From an uncultured Bacteroidales bacterium (lineage in GTDB: Bacteria; Bacteroidota; Bacteroidia; Bacteroidales; UBA932): 6,660 bases of DNA. The stretch lies in contig CAMJJZ010000058.1 of the NCBI GenBank assembly GCA_946406275.1, positions 1-6,660 on the forward strand, read 5' to 3'. Below are positions 1-6,660 of the stretch, one piece after another. Both the position numbers and the translations under genes were made by a program. Below the pieces are notes generated by a model. It ran no database searches and had not been told where the DNA came from. It saw nothing but the letters and a program-made list of their open reading frames with translations. Numbering within the stretch: position 1 is the stretch's first letter; every line of letters starts with the position of its first letter.

Positions 1-683
1 TAGTCCATTGCCTTGTGCTCCCTCAGAGTCTGGACTATGGAAGCCACCGTTGAGCCCTTCTGGCCCACGGCAACATAGATGCAGTACACGGGCTCCCCTG
101 CCTCGTAGGCGCTTCTCTGATTGATGATTGTATCAATAGCGATAGCCGTCTTACCGGTCTGGCGGTCTCCAATTATGAGCTCACGCTGGCCCCGGCCGAT
201 AGGAATCATGGCATCAATTGCCTTCAGGCCCGTCTGGAGAGGTTCTGAAACCGGCTGGCGGTAGATGACGCCCGGAGCCTTACGCTCCAGAGGCATATCT
301 ATTTTCTCCCCGCCAACGGCACCGAGGCCGTCCAGGGGGTTGCCAAGAGGGTCTATCACCCTGCCAAGGAGGCTGTCGTTCACTCCCACGGAGGCAATGC
401 GGCCTGTGCGGCGCACCAGCATTCCTTCCTTCACGTGGTCCGTGGGGCCCATAAGGACGGCGCCCACGTTATCGGCCTCAAGGTTCATCACAACGGCCAT
501 GACTCCGCCGCCGCAGTCAAGGAGTTCCCCTGCCTCGGCGTGATCAAGGCCATAGATGCGCACTACGCCGTCACTCACCTGCAGGGCTTTTCCGATCTCC
601 TCAAACTGGAGGTCGTTTTTCATATCCCTGAGCTGACTGAGAAGGATGTCGCTTACTTCGCTTGGTTTAAGAGATACGCTCAT
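1..683 (-). CDS. atpA: F1 ATP synthase subunit alpha, 3' end cut off by window edge
   Basis: Alpha subunit of the F1 head. It alternates with beta in the hexamer and binds nucleotide at non-catalytic sites. My translation from the ATG at 683 gives 227 codons plus two bases with no stop, so a bit under half of a roughly 500-residue protein is present. Residues about 28-95 are the N-terminal beta-barrel (QVSDGVVRIYGLDHAEAGEL). The Walker A motif GDRQTGKT is at 172-179, preceded by GLKAIDAMIPIGRGQREL at 152-169 and followed by YVAVGQKGSTVA at 203-214. The start is fixed by the typical N-terminus MSVSLKPSEVSDILLSQLRD and by overlap with atpH: the sequence TGATG shares one base between the atpH stop and this start, implying translational coupling. 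A purine-rich AGAAGAA about 8-14 nt upstream, within the atpH end, could act as a weak ribosome site. It is the last gene visible; atpG would be expected next. Identification is certain. Confidence 0.97.
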   Translation of the reverse strand, partial: MSVSLKPSEVSDILLSQLRDMKNDLQFEEIGKALQVSDGVVRIYGLDHAEAGELLDCGGGVMAVVMNLEADNVGAVLMGPTDHVKEGMLVRRTGRIASVGVNDSLLGRVIDPLGNPLDGLGAVGGEKIDMPLERKAPGVIYRQPVSEPLQTGLKAIDAMIPIGRGQRELIIGDRQTGKTAIAIDTIINQRSAYEAGEPVYCIYVAVGQKGSTVASIVQTLREHKAMD

Positions 684-1243
684 CAGATAATTCTTCTATT
701 CTTTTCAATAAACTGTTCACGGATAAGGTCCAGCTGGCGCCTTACGCTGGCATCCAGAAGGTAGTCGTCAAGGTCAAACACAAAGCCTCCCACAAGGTCG
801 GGGTCCACCTCAACCTCTATGATTACATCGTCCCCGGTCTTCTGCTTCACCAGGGCCTTCAGGCGCTGAAGAAGACGCTCGGAGGGCTCACGCGCAGTGG
901 TAAGGCGGGCTTTCCTTATGCCGATGCTCCTGTGGTAGATGTCCACAAAATCCCTCAGGATATCCTCCACAAGGTCCATTCGCCCATTTTGGTTAAGGAG
1001 GGTGAGGAAGCGGCTCATCTCAGTGGAGAGCCTGTTTCCAAGGGCCGATTGGAGGAGTTTTTTCTTGTCGAATGGAGACACCACGTCATCGGCGGCTGTA
1101 ACCATACGCCTGAGGTCCGGTACGGTGCGGATTGCCCCCAGGAGGGTTTCTGCCTCAGAGCACACAAGTTCACCCTGCCCGCTCTCACGGGCATACTTCA
1201 CCAGCGCATAGGCATAGCGTGTTATGACGATGCTACGGTTCAC
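683..1243 (-). CDS. atpH: F1 ATP synthase subunit delta (peripheral stalk, OSCP type)
   Basis: Delta (OSCP) subunit, which sits on top of the F1 head and ties it to the b-subunit stalk. The 186 residues match the usual length of about 175-185. Residues 1-110 look like the N-terminal helical bundle, beginning with the usual RYAYALVKYA at 9-18. The C-terminal domain carries the family signature around DPDLVGGFVFDLDDYLLD (147-164), then ASVRRQLDLI (165-174) and a basic tail, EKNRRII. The start codon is GTG, not ATG, and overlaps the atpF stop in the four bases GTGA (1243-1240). No Shine-Dalgarno sequence is needed if ribosomes re-initiate from atpF. The stop overlaps the atpA ATG by one base. 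GTG may lower initiation, which would suit a subunit present once per complex, but that is inference. Sequence conservation in delta is low generally; position and signature together make the call secure. Confidence 0.96.
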   Translation of the reverse strand: MNRSIVITRYAYALVKYARESGQGELVCSEAETLLGAIRTVPDLRRMVTAADDVVSPFDKKKLLQSALGNRLSTEMSRFLTLLNQNGRMDLVEDILRDFVDIYHRSIGIRKARLTTAREPSERLLQRLKALVKQKTGDDVIIEVEVDPDLVGGFVFDLDDYLLDASVRRQLDLIREQFIEKNRRII

Positions 1244-1746
1244 GATCCAAGTCTGGCCTCATTTGCCTCATCCACCAGGGACTCTATGAAAGCCCTCTGG
1301 CTGCCTGTATCCTGGAGTTCGTGGCGGAGCACTTTTTCCGCCACCTCAACGCTCAGGAGGGCAATTTCCTTTCGGACATCCCTCAGGGCGCTCTCTTTCT
1401 CCGCCTCAATCTGGAGCCTTGCGTTTGCGATGATTGCATCGGCCTCGGAACGCGCCTGGGCCTTAGCATCGGCAAGAATCTTGGCCTTCGCATCCGTAGC
1501 CTCACGGATCATCTGTGTCTGCTCCCTTCTGGTTTCCTCCAGCATACGGACATGCTCGTCTTTCCACTGAGCCATCTGCGCCTTGATTGTATCGGCATCC
1601 TGGAGGGCCTTCGCAATCTTGGCGCTGCGTTTATCCACCATGTCCGTAATGATCGGGAAACCGAACTTCGCAAGGAGGAAAAACACAATACCGAAAATCA
1701 CGACCATCCAGAAAAGGAGGCCGAAATCTGGCGTCACAAGGTTCAT
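1240..1746 (-). CDS. atpF: Fo ATP synthase subunit b (peripheral stalk)
   Basis: Subunit b, the membrane-anchored half of the stator. It has 168 residues, close to the usual 156-170. Residues 1-7 are a short extracytoplasmic end, about 8-27 (FGLLFWMVVIFGIVFFLLAK) are the single membrane helix, and about 35-145 are a long charged helix rich in Ala, Glu, Lys and Arg, suited to the right-handed coiled coil of the b dimer. The C-terminal 20-25 residues should contact delta. The ATG lies two bases after the atpE stop (TAG then CC then ATG), and no good Shine-Dalgarno sequence is visible, so coupling to atpE is likely. The stop overlaps the GTG start of atpH by four bases. There is only one b gene here, so a homodimer is expected rather than the b/b' pair of phototrophs. 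Identification rests on the TM-plus-long-helix architecture, the N-terminal motif and operon position. Confidence 0.97.
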   Translation of the reverse strand: MNLVTPDFGLLFWMVVIFGIVFFLLAKFGFPIITDMVDKRSAKIAKALQDADTIKAQMAQWKDEHVRMLEETRREQTQMIREATDAKAKILADAKAQARSEADAIIANARLQIEAEKESALRDVRKEIALLSVEVAEKVLRHELQDTGSQRAFIESLVDEANEARLGS

Positions 1747-1748
1747 GG

Positions 1749-2009
1749 CTACTTAATTACAATTGCAAGCAGTGCTACGATGATGGCGAAGAGGGCGGCA
1801 CCCTCAACCATACCTGCGGCGATGATCATGGAGGTACGCAGGTTGCCGGTGCTTTCCGGCTGGCGTGCGATGGCTTCCATGGTGGATTTGCCGATTTTAC
1901 CGATGCCGATAGCTGCTGCGATGGCTGCGATAGCGGCGCCAAGGGCGGCACCGGCCTTTCCGAGGGCTGCGCCCGCGGCTGCCTGGAGAATGATTGTACT
2001 TAGAATCAT
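1749..2009 (-). CDS. atpE: Fo ATP synthase subunit c (rotor ring), proton type
   Basis: Proteolipid subunit; many copies form the membrane rotor ring. It has 86 residues in a helical hairpin: helix 1 about 5-40, very rich in Ala and Gly, the conserved polar loop ARQPE at 48-52, and helix 2 about 58-85. The ion-carrying carboxylate is Glu69 in GMVEGAALF (66-74). Aligned to sodium-type rings such as that of Ilyobacter, the Gln ligand position in helix 1 is Ile36 and the Ser after the glutamate is Gly70. The sodium ligands are therefore missing and proton use is inferred. The helix-packing glycine motif of helix 1 reads A31-x-A33-x-G35-x-G37, a mix of Ala and Gly. The start at 2009 is supported by the typical MILSTIILQA opening. 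A 19-nt AT-rich spacer separates it from atpB, unlike the other junctions, which overlap or are 2 nt apart. It is followed after two bases by atpF. Confidence 0.98.
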   Translation of the reverse strand: MILSTIILQAAAGAALGKAGAALGAAIAAIAAAIGIGKIGKSTMEAIARQPESTGNLRTSMIIAAGMVEGAALFAIIVALLAIVIK

Positions 2010-2028
2010 AATATCAAAGTTTTAAAGT
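2010..2028 (-). promoter_or_regulatory. AT-rich leader before atpE, possible translation enhancer
   Basis: This is the only real gap inside the visible atp operon. The 19 bases between the atpB stop and the atpE ATG read ACTTTAAAACTTTGATATT on the coding strand, almost all A and T in a GC-rich operon, with no Shine-Dalgarno match. An A/U-rich unstructured stretch ahead of a start codon favours initiation in Bacteroidota. In Escherichia coli the atpE initiation region is also known to be unusually strong, because many c subunits are needed per complex. A translational role here is inference from base composition and position. Confidence 0.4.
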
Positions 2029-3065
2029 TTATTCCTCTTCCTTCTGCCGTGCCAGCCCTATGTAGATGGAGCTGAGCATGGTGAAAACATAAGCCTGGAT
2101 AAAGGCCACAAGGCACTCCAGGGCATCCAGGAACACCCCGAAGAGCACACTCACAACCGTCATTCCTCCGCCAAGGAGCGGGCCGTATTTGGCCATTATG
2201 AAAATGATACATACCATGCTGATTATCATAATATGACCTGCCAGCATGTTGGCAAAGAGACGGATAGTGAGGGATACCGGCTTCATGAGGGCGCTGAAAA
2301 CCTCTATGACCGGCATTATGGGTTTAAGGAAGCCCGGAACGTCCGGGGCAAAAATCTCCTTATAATAGTGCTTGGTACCGTTGAAATTCACTGTGAAGAA
2401 GGTGCAGAGCGCCAGCACAAGGGTAATGGCGATGTTACCGGTGAGATTGGCCCCGCCCGGGAAGAACGGCATGATTCCAAGGAAGTTGTTGAGAAGGATC
2501 CACAGGAAGGCCATGCAAAGGTAAGGAGAGAACTTCCTGTAATCAGGGCCGATATTCTCCTTTGCCATGTCATGCACCATCATCACAAGCGGCTCCATGG
2601 CGGCCGCAAGGCCCGTTGGAGCCTCCTCAAGGGCATCGTGTTTCCTATACCACCTTGCGGTGAGAAGGACTATGACAAGAAGGAGCGCCGTGCTCATCAT
2701 AAGGGCCAGCACGTTCTTGGTTATGGAAATGTCCACGGGACGCTTACCAGTAGTGGCATTCACAAGCTTTCCGTCCTCATTAAACGTGTATCCATGTTCT
2801 TCTGCGTGATGTGCCGTAAACACCTTCACGCCATTATCTATCACTATGCACGGCAGCGGAATTGCCACCGGCTTCCCCTTCCACTCCGTTATGTGCCACT
2901 CATACTCATCCCCGATGTGATCGAAGATAATCTCCGACACATTGATCTCTCCGTCATTGCTGACCTCCACGTCATTGCCGACCTGATCGGCAATCTCAGA
3001 TGCCCGGTCGTGGCCGGGCATGACGGGAGCCTGAAGAAGGAACAGCGATATGAGGAAGGTAAGGA

Positions 3066-3069
<4 letters not shown>
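2029..3069 (-). CDS. atpB: Fo ATP synthase subunit a, with signal peptide and extra extracytoplasmic domain
   Basis: Subunit a, the stator channel that passes ions to the c ring. At 346 residues it is longer than the E. coli protein (271). Residues 1-14 (MILTFLISLFLLQA) look like a signal sequence. About 15-117 form a polar, acidic extra domain expected outside the cytoplasmic membrane, and about 118-138 the first conserved membrane helix. The core follows: NNFLGIMPFFPGGANLTGNI (194-213), the essential arginine Arg270 in SLTIRLFANMLAGH (266-279), and the last helix with Gln325. The residues equivalent to E. coli Glu219 and His245 are His279 and Glu318, the reciprocal swap known from many species. 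The ATG overlaps the atpC stop in the bases ATGA (3069-3066). Residues 15-34 are encoded by a 56-nt palindromic element and residues 30-41 by an 18-nt tandem repeat (VGNDVE, VSNDGE), so part of the N-terminus may be an insertion. Confidence 0.97.
2952..2984. repeat. Imperfect 18-nt tandem repeat inside atpB
   Basis: On the plus strand the 15 bases CGTCATTGCTGACCT at 2952-2966 recur at 2970-2984 with one change (T to C at position 10), giving an 18-nt repeat period. In atpB this encodes two successive hexapeptides, VGNDVE (30-35) and VSNDGE (36-41). The second copy forms one end of the palindromic element at 2970-3025, so the first copy may be a remnant of another element or a slippage duplication of its edge. 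Because 18 is a multiple of three, the reading frame is kept. Confidence 0.75.
2970..3025. repeat. Compact 56-nt palindromic element in atpB coding sequence (REP/RPE-like)
   Basis: Every base falls into a regular nested structure. Outer arms CGTC (2970-2973) and GACG (3022-3025) pair. Inside are two perfect hairpins: ATTGCCGA/TCGGCAAT (2974-2981 with 2987-2994, 5-nt loop) and ATGCCCGG/CCGGGCAT (3000-3007 with 3014-3021, 6-nt loop), separated by five bases. That makes 20 base pairs without a mismatch and a three-way-junction fold in DNA or mRNA. It is translated in the atpB frame as residues 15-34, directly after the signal peptide. This architecture resembles dispersed palindromic repeats usually found between genes, and the Rickettsia palindromic elements known to insert in frame within genes. 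That it is mobile or multicopy is inference, since only one full copy is in the window. Confidence 0.7.
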
Positions 3070-4834
<1,765 letters not shown>

Positions 4835-4837
4835 TTA

Positions 4838-4875
4838 ATTATAACGCAAATTTAACATTTTTTTCCTACAGAACA
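4838..4875 (-). promoter_or_regulatory. Probable Bacteroidota-type promoter of the atp operon
   Basis: The 50-nt gap before atpD is strongly AT-rich. On the coding strand it contains TAAATTTG (4854-4847), an exact match to the Bacteroidota -7 box TAnnTTTG. The -33 TTTG is poor: the best candidate is TGTT at 4875-4872, 17 bases upstream. A start of transcription near 4842-4838 would leave a leader of only about 13-17 nt before the ATG. A TATAAT also occurs at 4843-4838 but has no partner -35 box. No hairpin plus T-run follows the upstream stop at 4876, so readthrough from the upstream gene into atpD is possible. Confidence 0.55.
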
Positions 4876-6660
4876 TTATTCGGTGGCAAACTTGAAGAAG
4901 GCGTCGATATCGGCCTTTTTCTCAAGGCGCACGATGTAGCAGTTGTCTCCAAGGTCATCGGAGAGGGCATACGGGACACGGCTTGCCATGCATACCGCGG
5001 GACCGTACTTGTCCAGGATATCCTGGTGGGAATGCTTGTACTGATGGTTGTCACGGCGGCCCACATAGCCTATGTAGGAGCTCTCGCCAAGGGGTTTACG
5101 GGCTTCGTCGAAGGCCACCATATCGGCCCAGATCTGGTACACGTCCGTGTTGTGGGCGAAGTTCATCATATCAGGGGTGTAGCCTCCCGGCGGGCGCATG
5201 TTCACCTCCAGGCCCACGTAGTCTCCCTTCTTGCCAAGGCCTTCGCGGTCGCGGTCCAGCTGGAAGAACTCCAGATGCACGAAACGGCTCTTTATGCCAA
5301 AGGCGTCCACCGTGCGGCGGCCGATTTCCGACAGCTTGGCGGGGACGGTCTTGTTGGTCCAGTAGCAGCAGTCAAGGTTGCCGTGGACTATCTCCATGAC
5401 GGGCGTGGGGAACACGGTATTGTTCTCGAAGATGGCTTCTCCCTTTGAATTGAAAATGGCATCGTAGCTTATCAGGAGGCCGGTTATGAACTCCTCAACC
5501 ACGTAGTAGCCCATATCCTTGGCGTGGTGCTCAAGCCACTGCTCAAGGTCCTCTGCGTTACACATTTTGGTAGTGCCGCCGGCGCCCATTCCGTTGTCCG
5601 GCTTGGCAATGACGGGATAGCCGGTCTTCTTCACAAAGGCCTTGATCCTGGCAGGGCCTTCCACGCCTTTTATCTGACGGGCCGTAGGGATACCGCCAAG
5701 GGCGTAGTACTTTTTCATCTCGGACTTGTTCTTGATGGCCGATATATGGTCCGTCTTTATGCCGGTTGTGATGTTGAAGTCTGTCCGCAGGCGGGCATCC
5801 TGCTCCAGCCACCACTCATTGTTGGACTCCAGCCAGTCTATCTTTCCCCACTTGTGGGCAAACCATGCAACCGCACGGTACATCTCCCCGTAGTCTTCCA
5901 GGTTCTGTACCCTGTAGTAGTCTGAAATGCTCTGTTTGAGCTCCCAGGAAAGGTTCTCGTAGGGTTGGTCGGCTATGGCAAGGACGTTGATTCCATTTGC
6001 CTTTGCCCCGGCGCAGAAGTGCCAGTAAGTGTCCGGGAAATGGGGGGATATGAATATGAGGTTCATAAAGGAGTATGTTTTATTTTCTTCTGATACGCGG
6101 CGCATGGCTCCGCGGGATATTTCAAATGCCTCTCCGTAGAGGACGCTGCGGCCATTTTCAACTTTCACGTAACCGCCGTCACGGAAAGTGTAGAAACGGT
6201 GCCCCCAGCTGTCCGGGAAGGCTATGTCTTCAAAAAGGCGGAGTCCGTCCACCGTTGCCCAGCGGACCTGCTCCATATGGGGGATAAGCTGTATGTCTGT
6301 AAGGCCAAGGCCTTTTAGCCAGCGCTTATACCCGGGATCCACGGCTTCACCGGGAAGTTCCGGATGGGAGTACACAATATCGGCACAGTTCATGCTCCCG
6401 GCGCTGCAACCCATAACCACCCCGTCAAAGCCTTTCAGGATATCCTTAAGGCCGATTTCATGGATGAAACGGTTCTGGGTGGGAACATGCCCGCCGCAGA
6501 GGATCACCCAGTCCGATTCCCCCACCAGGCGGGCCGTTTCAGAGGCGTTGTGGCGGTCCAGCATCACTATGCGCTCTGTCTCTATTCCGGAGCGGTGGAT
6601 GCAAAGGCTCATTCCTTTTTCCACGGAGTCCGTGAAACCTTTGTCGTCCGGGGCGGCGCT
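4876..6660 (-). CDS. Fusion of a peptidase S51 (type 1 glutamine amidotransferase-like) domain and an ATP-grasp ligase, 5' end outside window
   Basis: Residue numbers count from the in-frame GTG at 6624; the frame stays open to the edge with SAAPDD, which fits the S51 domain, so the true start lies beyond 6660. Residues up to about 178 are S51-like: CGGHVPTQN (43-51), nucleophile elbow GCSAGSMN with Ser74 (72-79), a likely catalytic His116 in IPHMEQ, and LYGEAFEIS (162-170). Residues 187-582 are a complete ATP-grasp enzyme: MNLIFISPHFP opening, WLESNNEWWLEQDARLRTDF (264-283), nucleotide-binding YPVIAKPDNGMGAGG (336-350), VVEEFITG (375-382), and metal-binding EVNMRPPGG (473-481). ATP-grasp enzymes join a carboxylate to an amine or thiol through an acyl phosphate; S51 members are serine peptidases or amidohydrolases such as dipeptidase E and cyanophycinase. 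Each half resembles a protein usually found alone. The actual substrate is unknown, and no cofactor or transport gene is in view to suggest one. No signal peptide or TM helix is seen in the visible part. Confidence 0.85.
   Translation of the reverse strand, partial: SAAPDDKGFTDSVEKGMSLCIHRSGIETERIVMLDRHNASETARLVGESDWVILCGGHVPTQNRFIHEIGLKDILKGFDGVVMGCSAGSMNCADIVYSHPELPGEAVDPGYKRWLKGLGLTDIQLIPHMEQVRWATVDGLRLFEDIAFPDSWGHRFYTFRDGGYVKVENGRSVLYGEAFEISRGAMRRVSEENKTYSFMNLIFISPHFPDTYWHFCAGAKANGINVLAIADQPYENLSWELKQSISDYYRVQNLEDYGEMYRAVAWFAHKWGKIDWLESNNEWWLEQDARLRTDFNITTGIKTDHISAIKNKSEMKKYYALGGIPTARQIKGVEGPARIKAFVKKTGYPVIAKPDNGMGAGGTTKMCNAEDLEQWLEHHAKDMGYYVVEEFITGLLISYDAIFNSKGEAIFENNTVFPTPVMEIVHGNLDCCYWTNKTVPAKLSEIGRRTVDAFGIKSRFVHLEFFQLDRDREGLGKKGDYVGLEVNMRPPGGYTPDMMNFAHNTDVYQIWADMVAFDEARKPLGESSYIGYVGRRDNHQYKHSHQDILDKYGPAVCMASRVPYALSDDLGDNCYIVRLEKKADIDAFFKFATE

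Noticed and set aside
1880..2000. Repetitive GCT/GCG-rich tract in atpE
   Set aside because: It is explained by the Ala/Gly-rich first helix of subunit c, not by a DNA repeat.
3019..3021. ATG at 3021 as an alternative atpB start inside the palindromic element
   Set aside because: It would remove the signal sequence, and the upstream ATG overlaps the atpC stop in the coupling pattern also used between atpD and atpC.
4838..4843. TATAAT as a classic sigma-70 -10 box
   Set aside because: There is no TTGACA-like sequence about 17 nt upstream, and the overlapping region has the Bacteroidota-type box; likely coincidence in AT-rich DNA.
5026..5448. Plus-strand open frame of 140 codons opposite the ATP-grasp domain
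   Set aside because: It lies wholly antisense to conserved ATP-grasp motifs; GC-rich codon bias leaves few stops in this frame.
5590..5625. Sequence resembling the palindrome end (GGCAATGACGGGA) in the ATP-grasp region
   Set aside because: It encodes the conserved YPVIAKPDNG motif and lacks the paired arms of the element.
6622..6624. GTG at 6624 as the real start of the S51/ATP-grasp gene
   Set aside because: The frame stays open to the window edge and the preceding residues SAAPDD fit the N-terminal part of the S51 domain, so the start lies outside.

Overview
The whole window is coded on the minus strand. It reads as a piece of a Bacteroidota chromosome, most likely Bacteroidales. The evidence is the F-type ATP synthase order (beta and epsilon first, then a, c, b, delta, alpha), the phylum-style versions of several subunits (an 80-residue epsilon, an a subunit with a signal peptide and an extra extracytoplasmic domain, a beta subunit with an insertion after the catalytic loop), the near absence of Shine-Dalgarno sequences, and a TAnnTTTG promoter box ahead of atpD. 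The DNA is moderately GC-rich, with short AT-rich patches where translation starts.

Layout in transcription order, from high to low coordinates: (1) 6660-4876, the 3' part of a gene whose product joins a peptidase S51 / type 1 glutamine-amidotransferase-like domain to an ATP-grasp ligase; its 5' end is outside the window. (2) 4875-4826, a 50-nt gap with a probable promoter and no visible terminator. (3) 4825-1, the atp operon atpD-atpC-atpB-atpE-atpF-atpH-atpA. Genes overlap by 1 or 4 nt or are 2 nt apart, except for a 19-nt AT-rich spacer before atpE. atpA runs off the low-coordinate edge after 227 codons; atpG is not in view.

Together the atp genes build F1Fo ATP synthase. The a and c subunits form the ion path and rotor, b and delta the peripheral stalk, alpha and beta the catalytic head, and epsilon part of the central stalk. 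Residues in a and c point to proton rather than sodium coupling. The S51/ATP-grasp protein has no evident link to ATP synthesis and its substrate is unknown.

The most unusual observation is inside atpB. Just after the signal-peptide codons lies a 56-nt segment that folds with no unpaired stem positions into a three-way junction (stems of 4, 8 and 8 bp) and is translated in frame. It looks like a mobile palindromic (REP/RPE-like) repeat that has landed in an essential gene and been tolerated as extra residues at the start of the mature protein. An imperfect 18-nt tandem copy of one end lies next to it. The second notable feature is the S51/ATP-grasp fusion.
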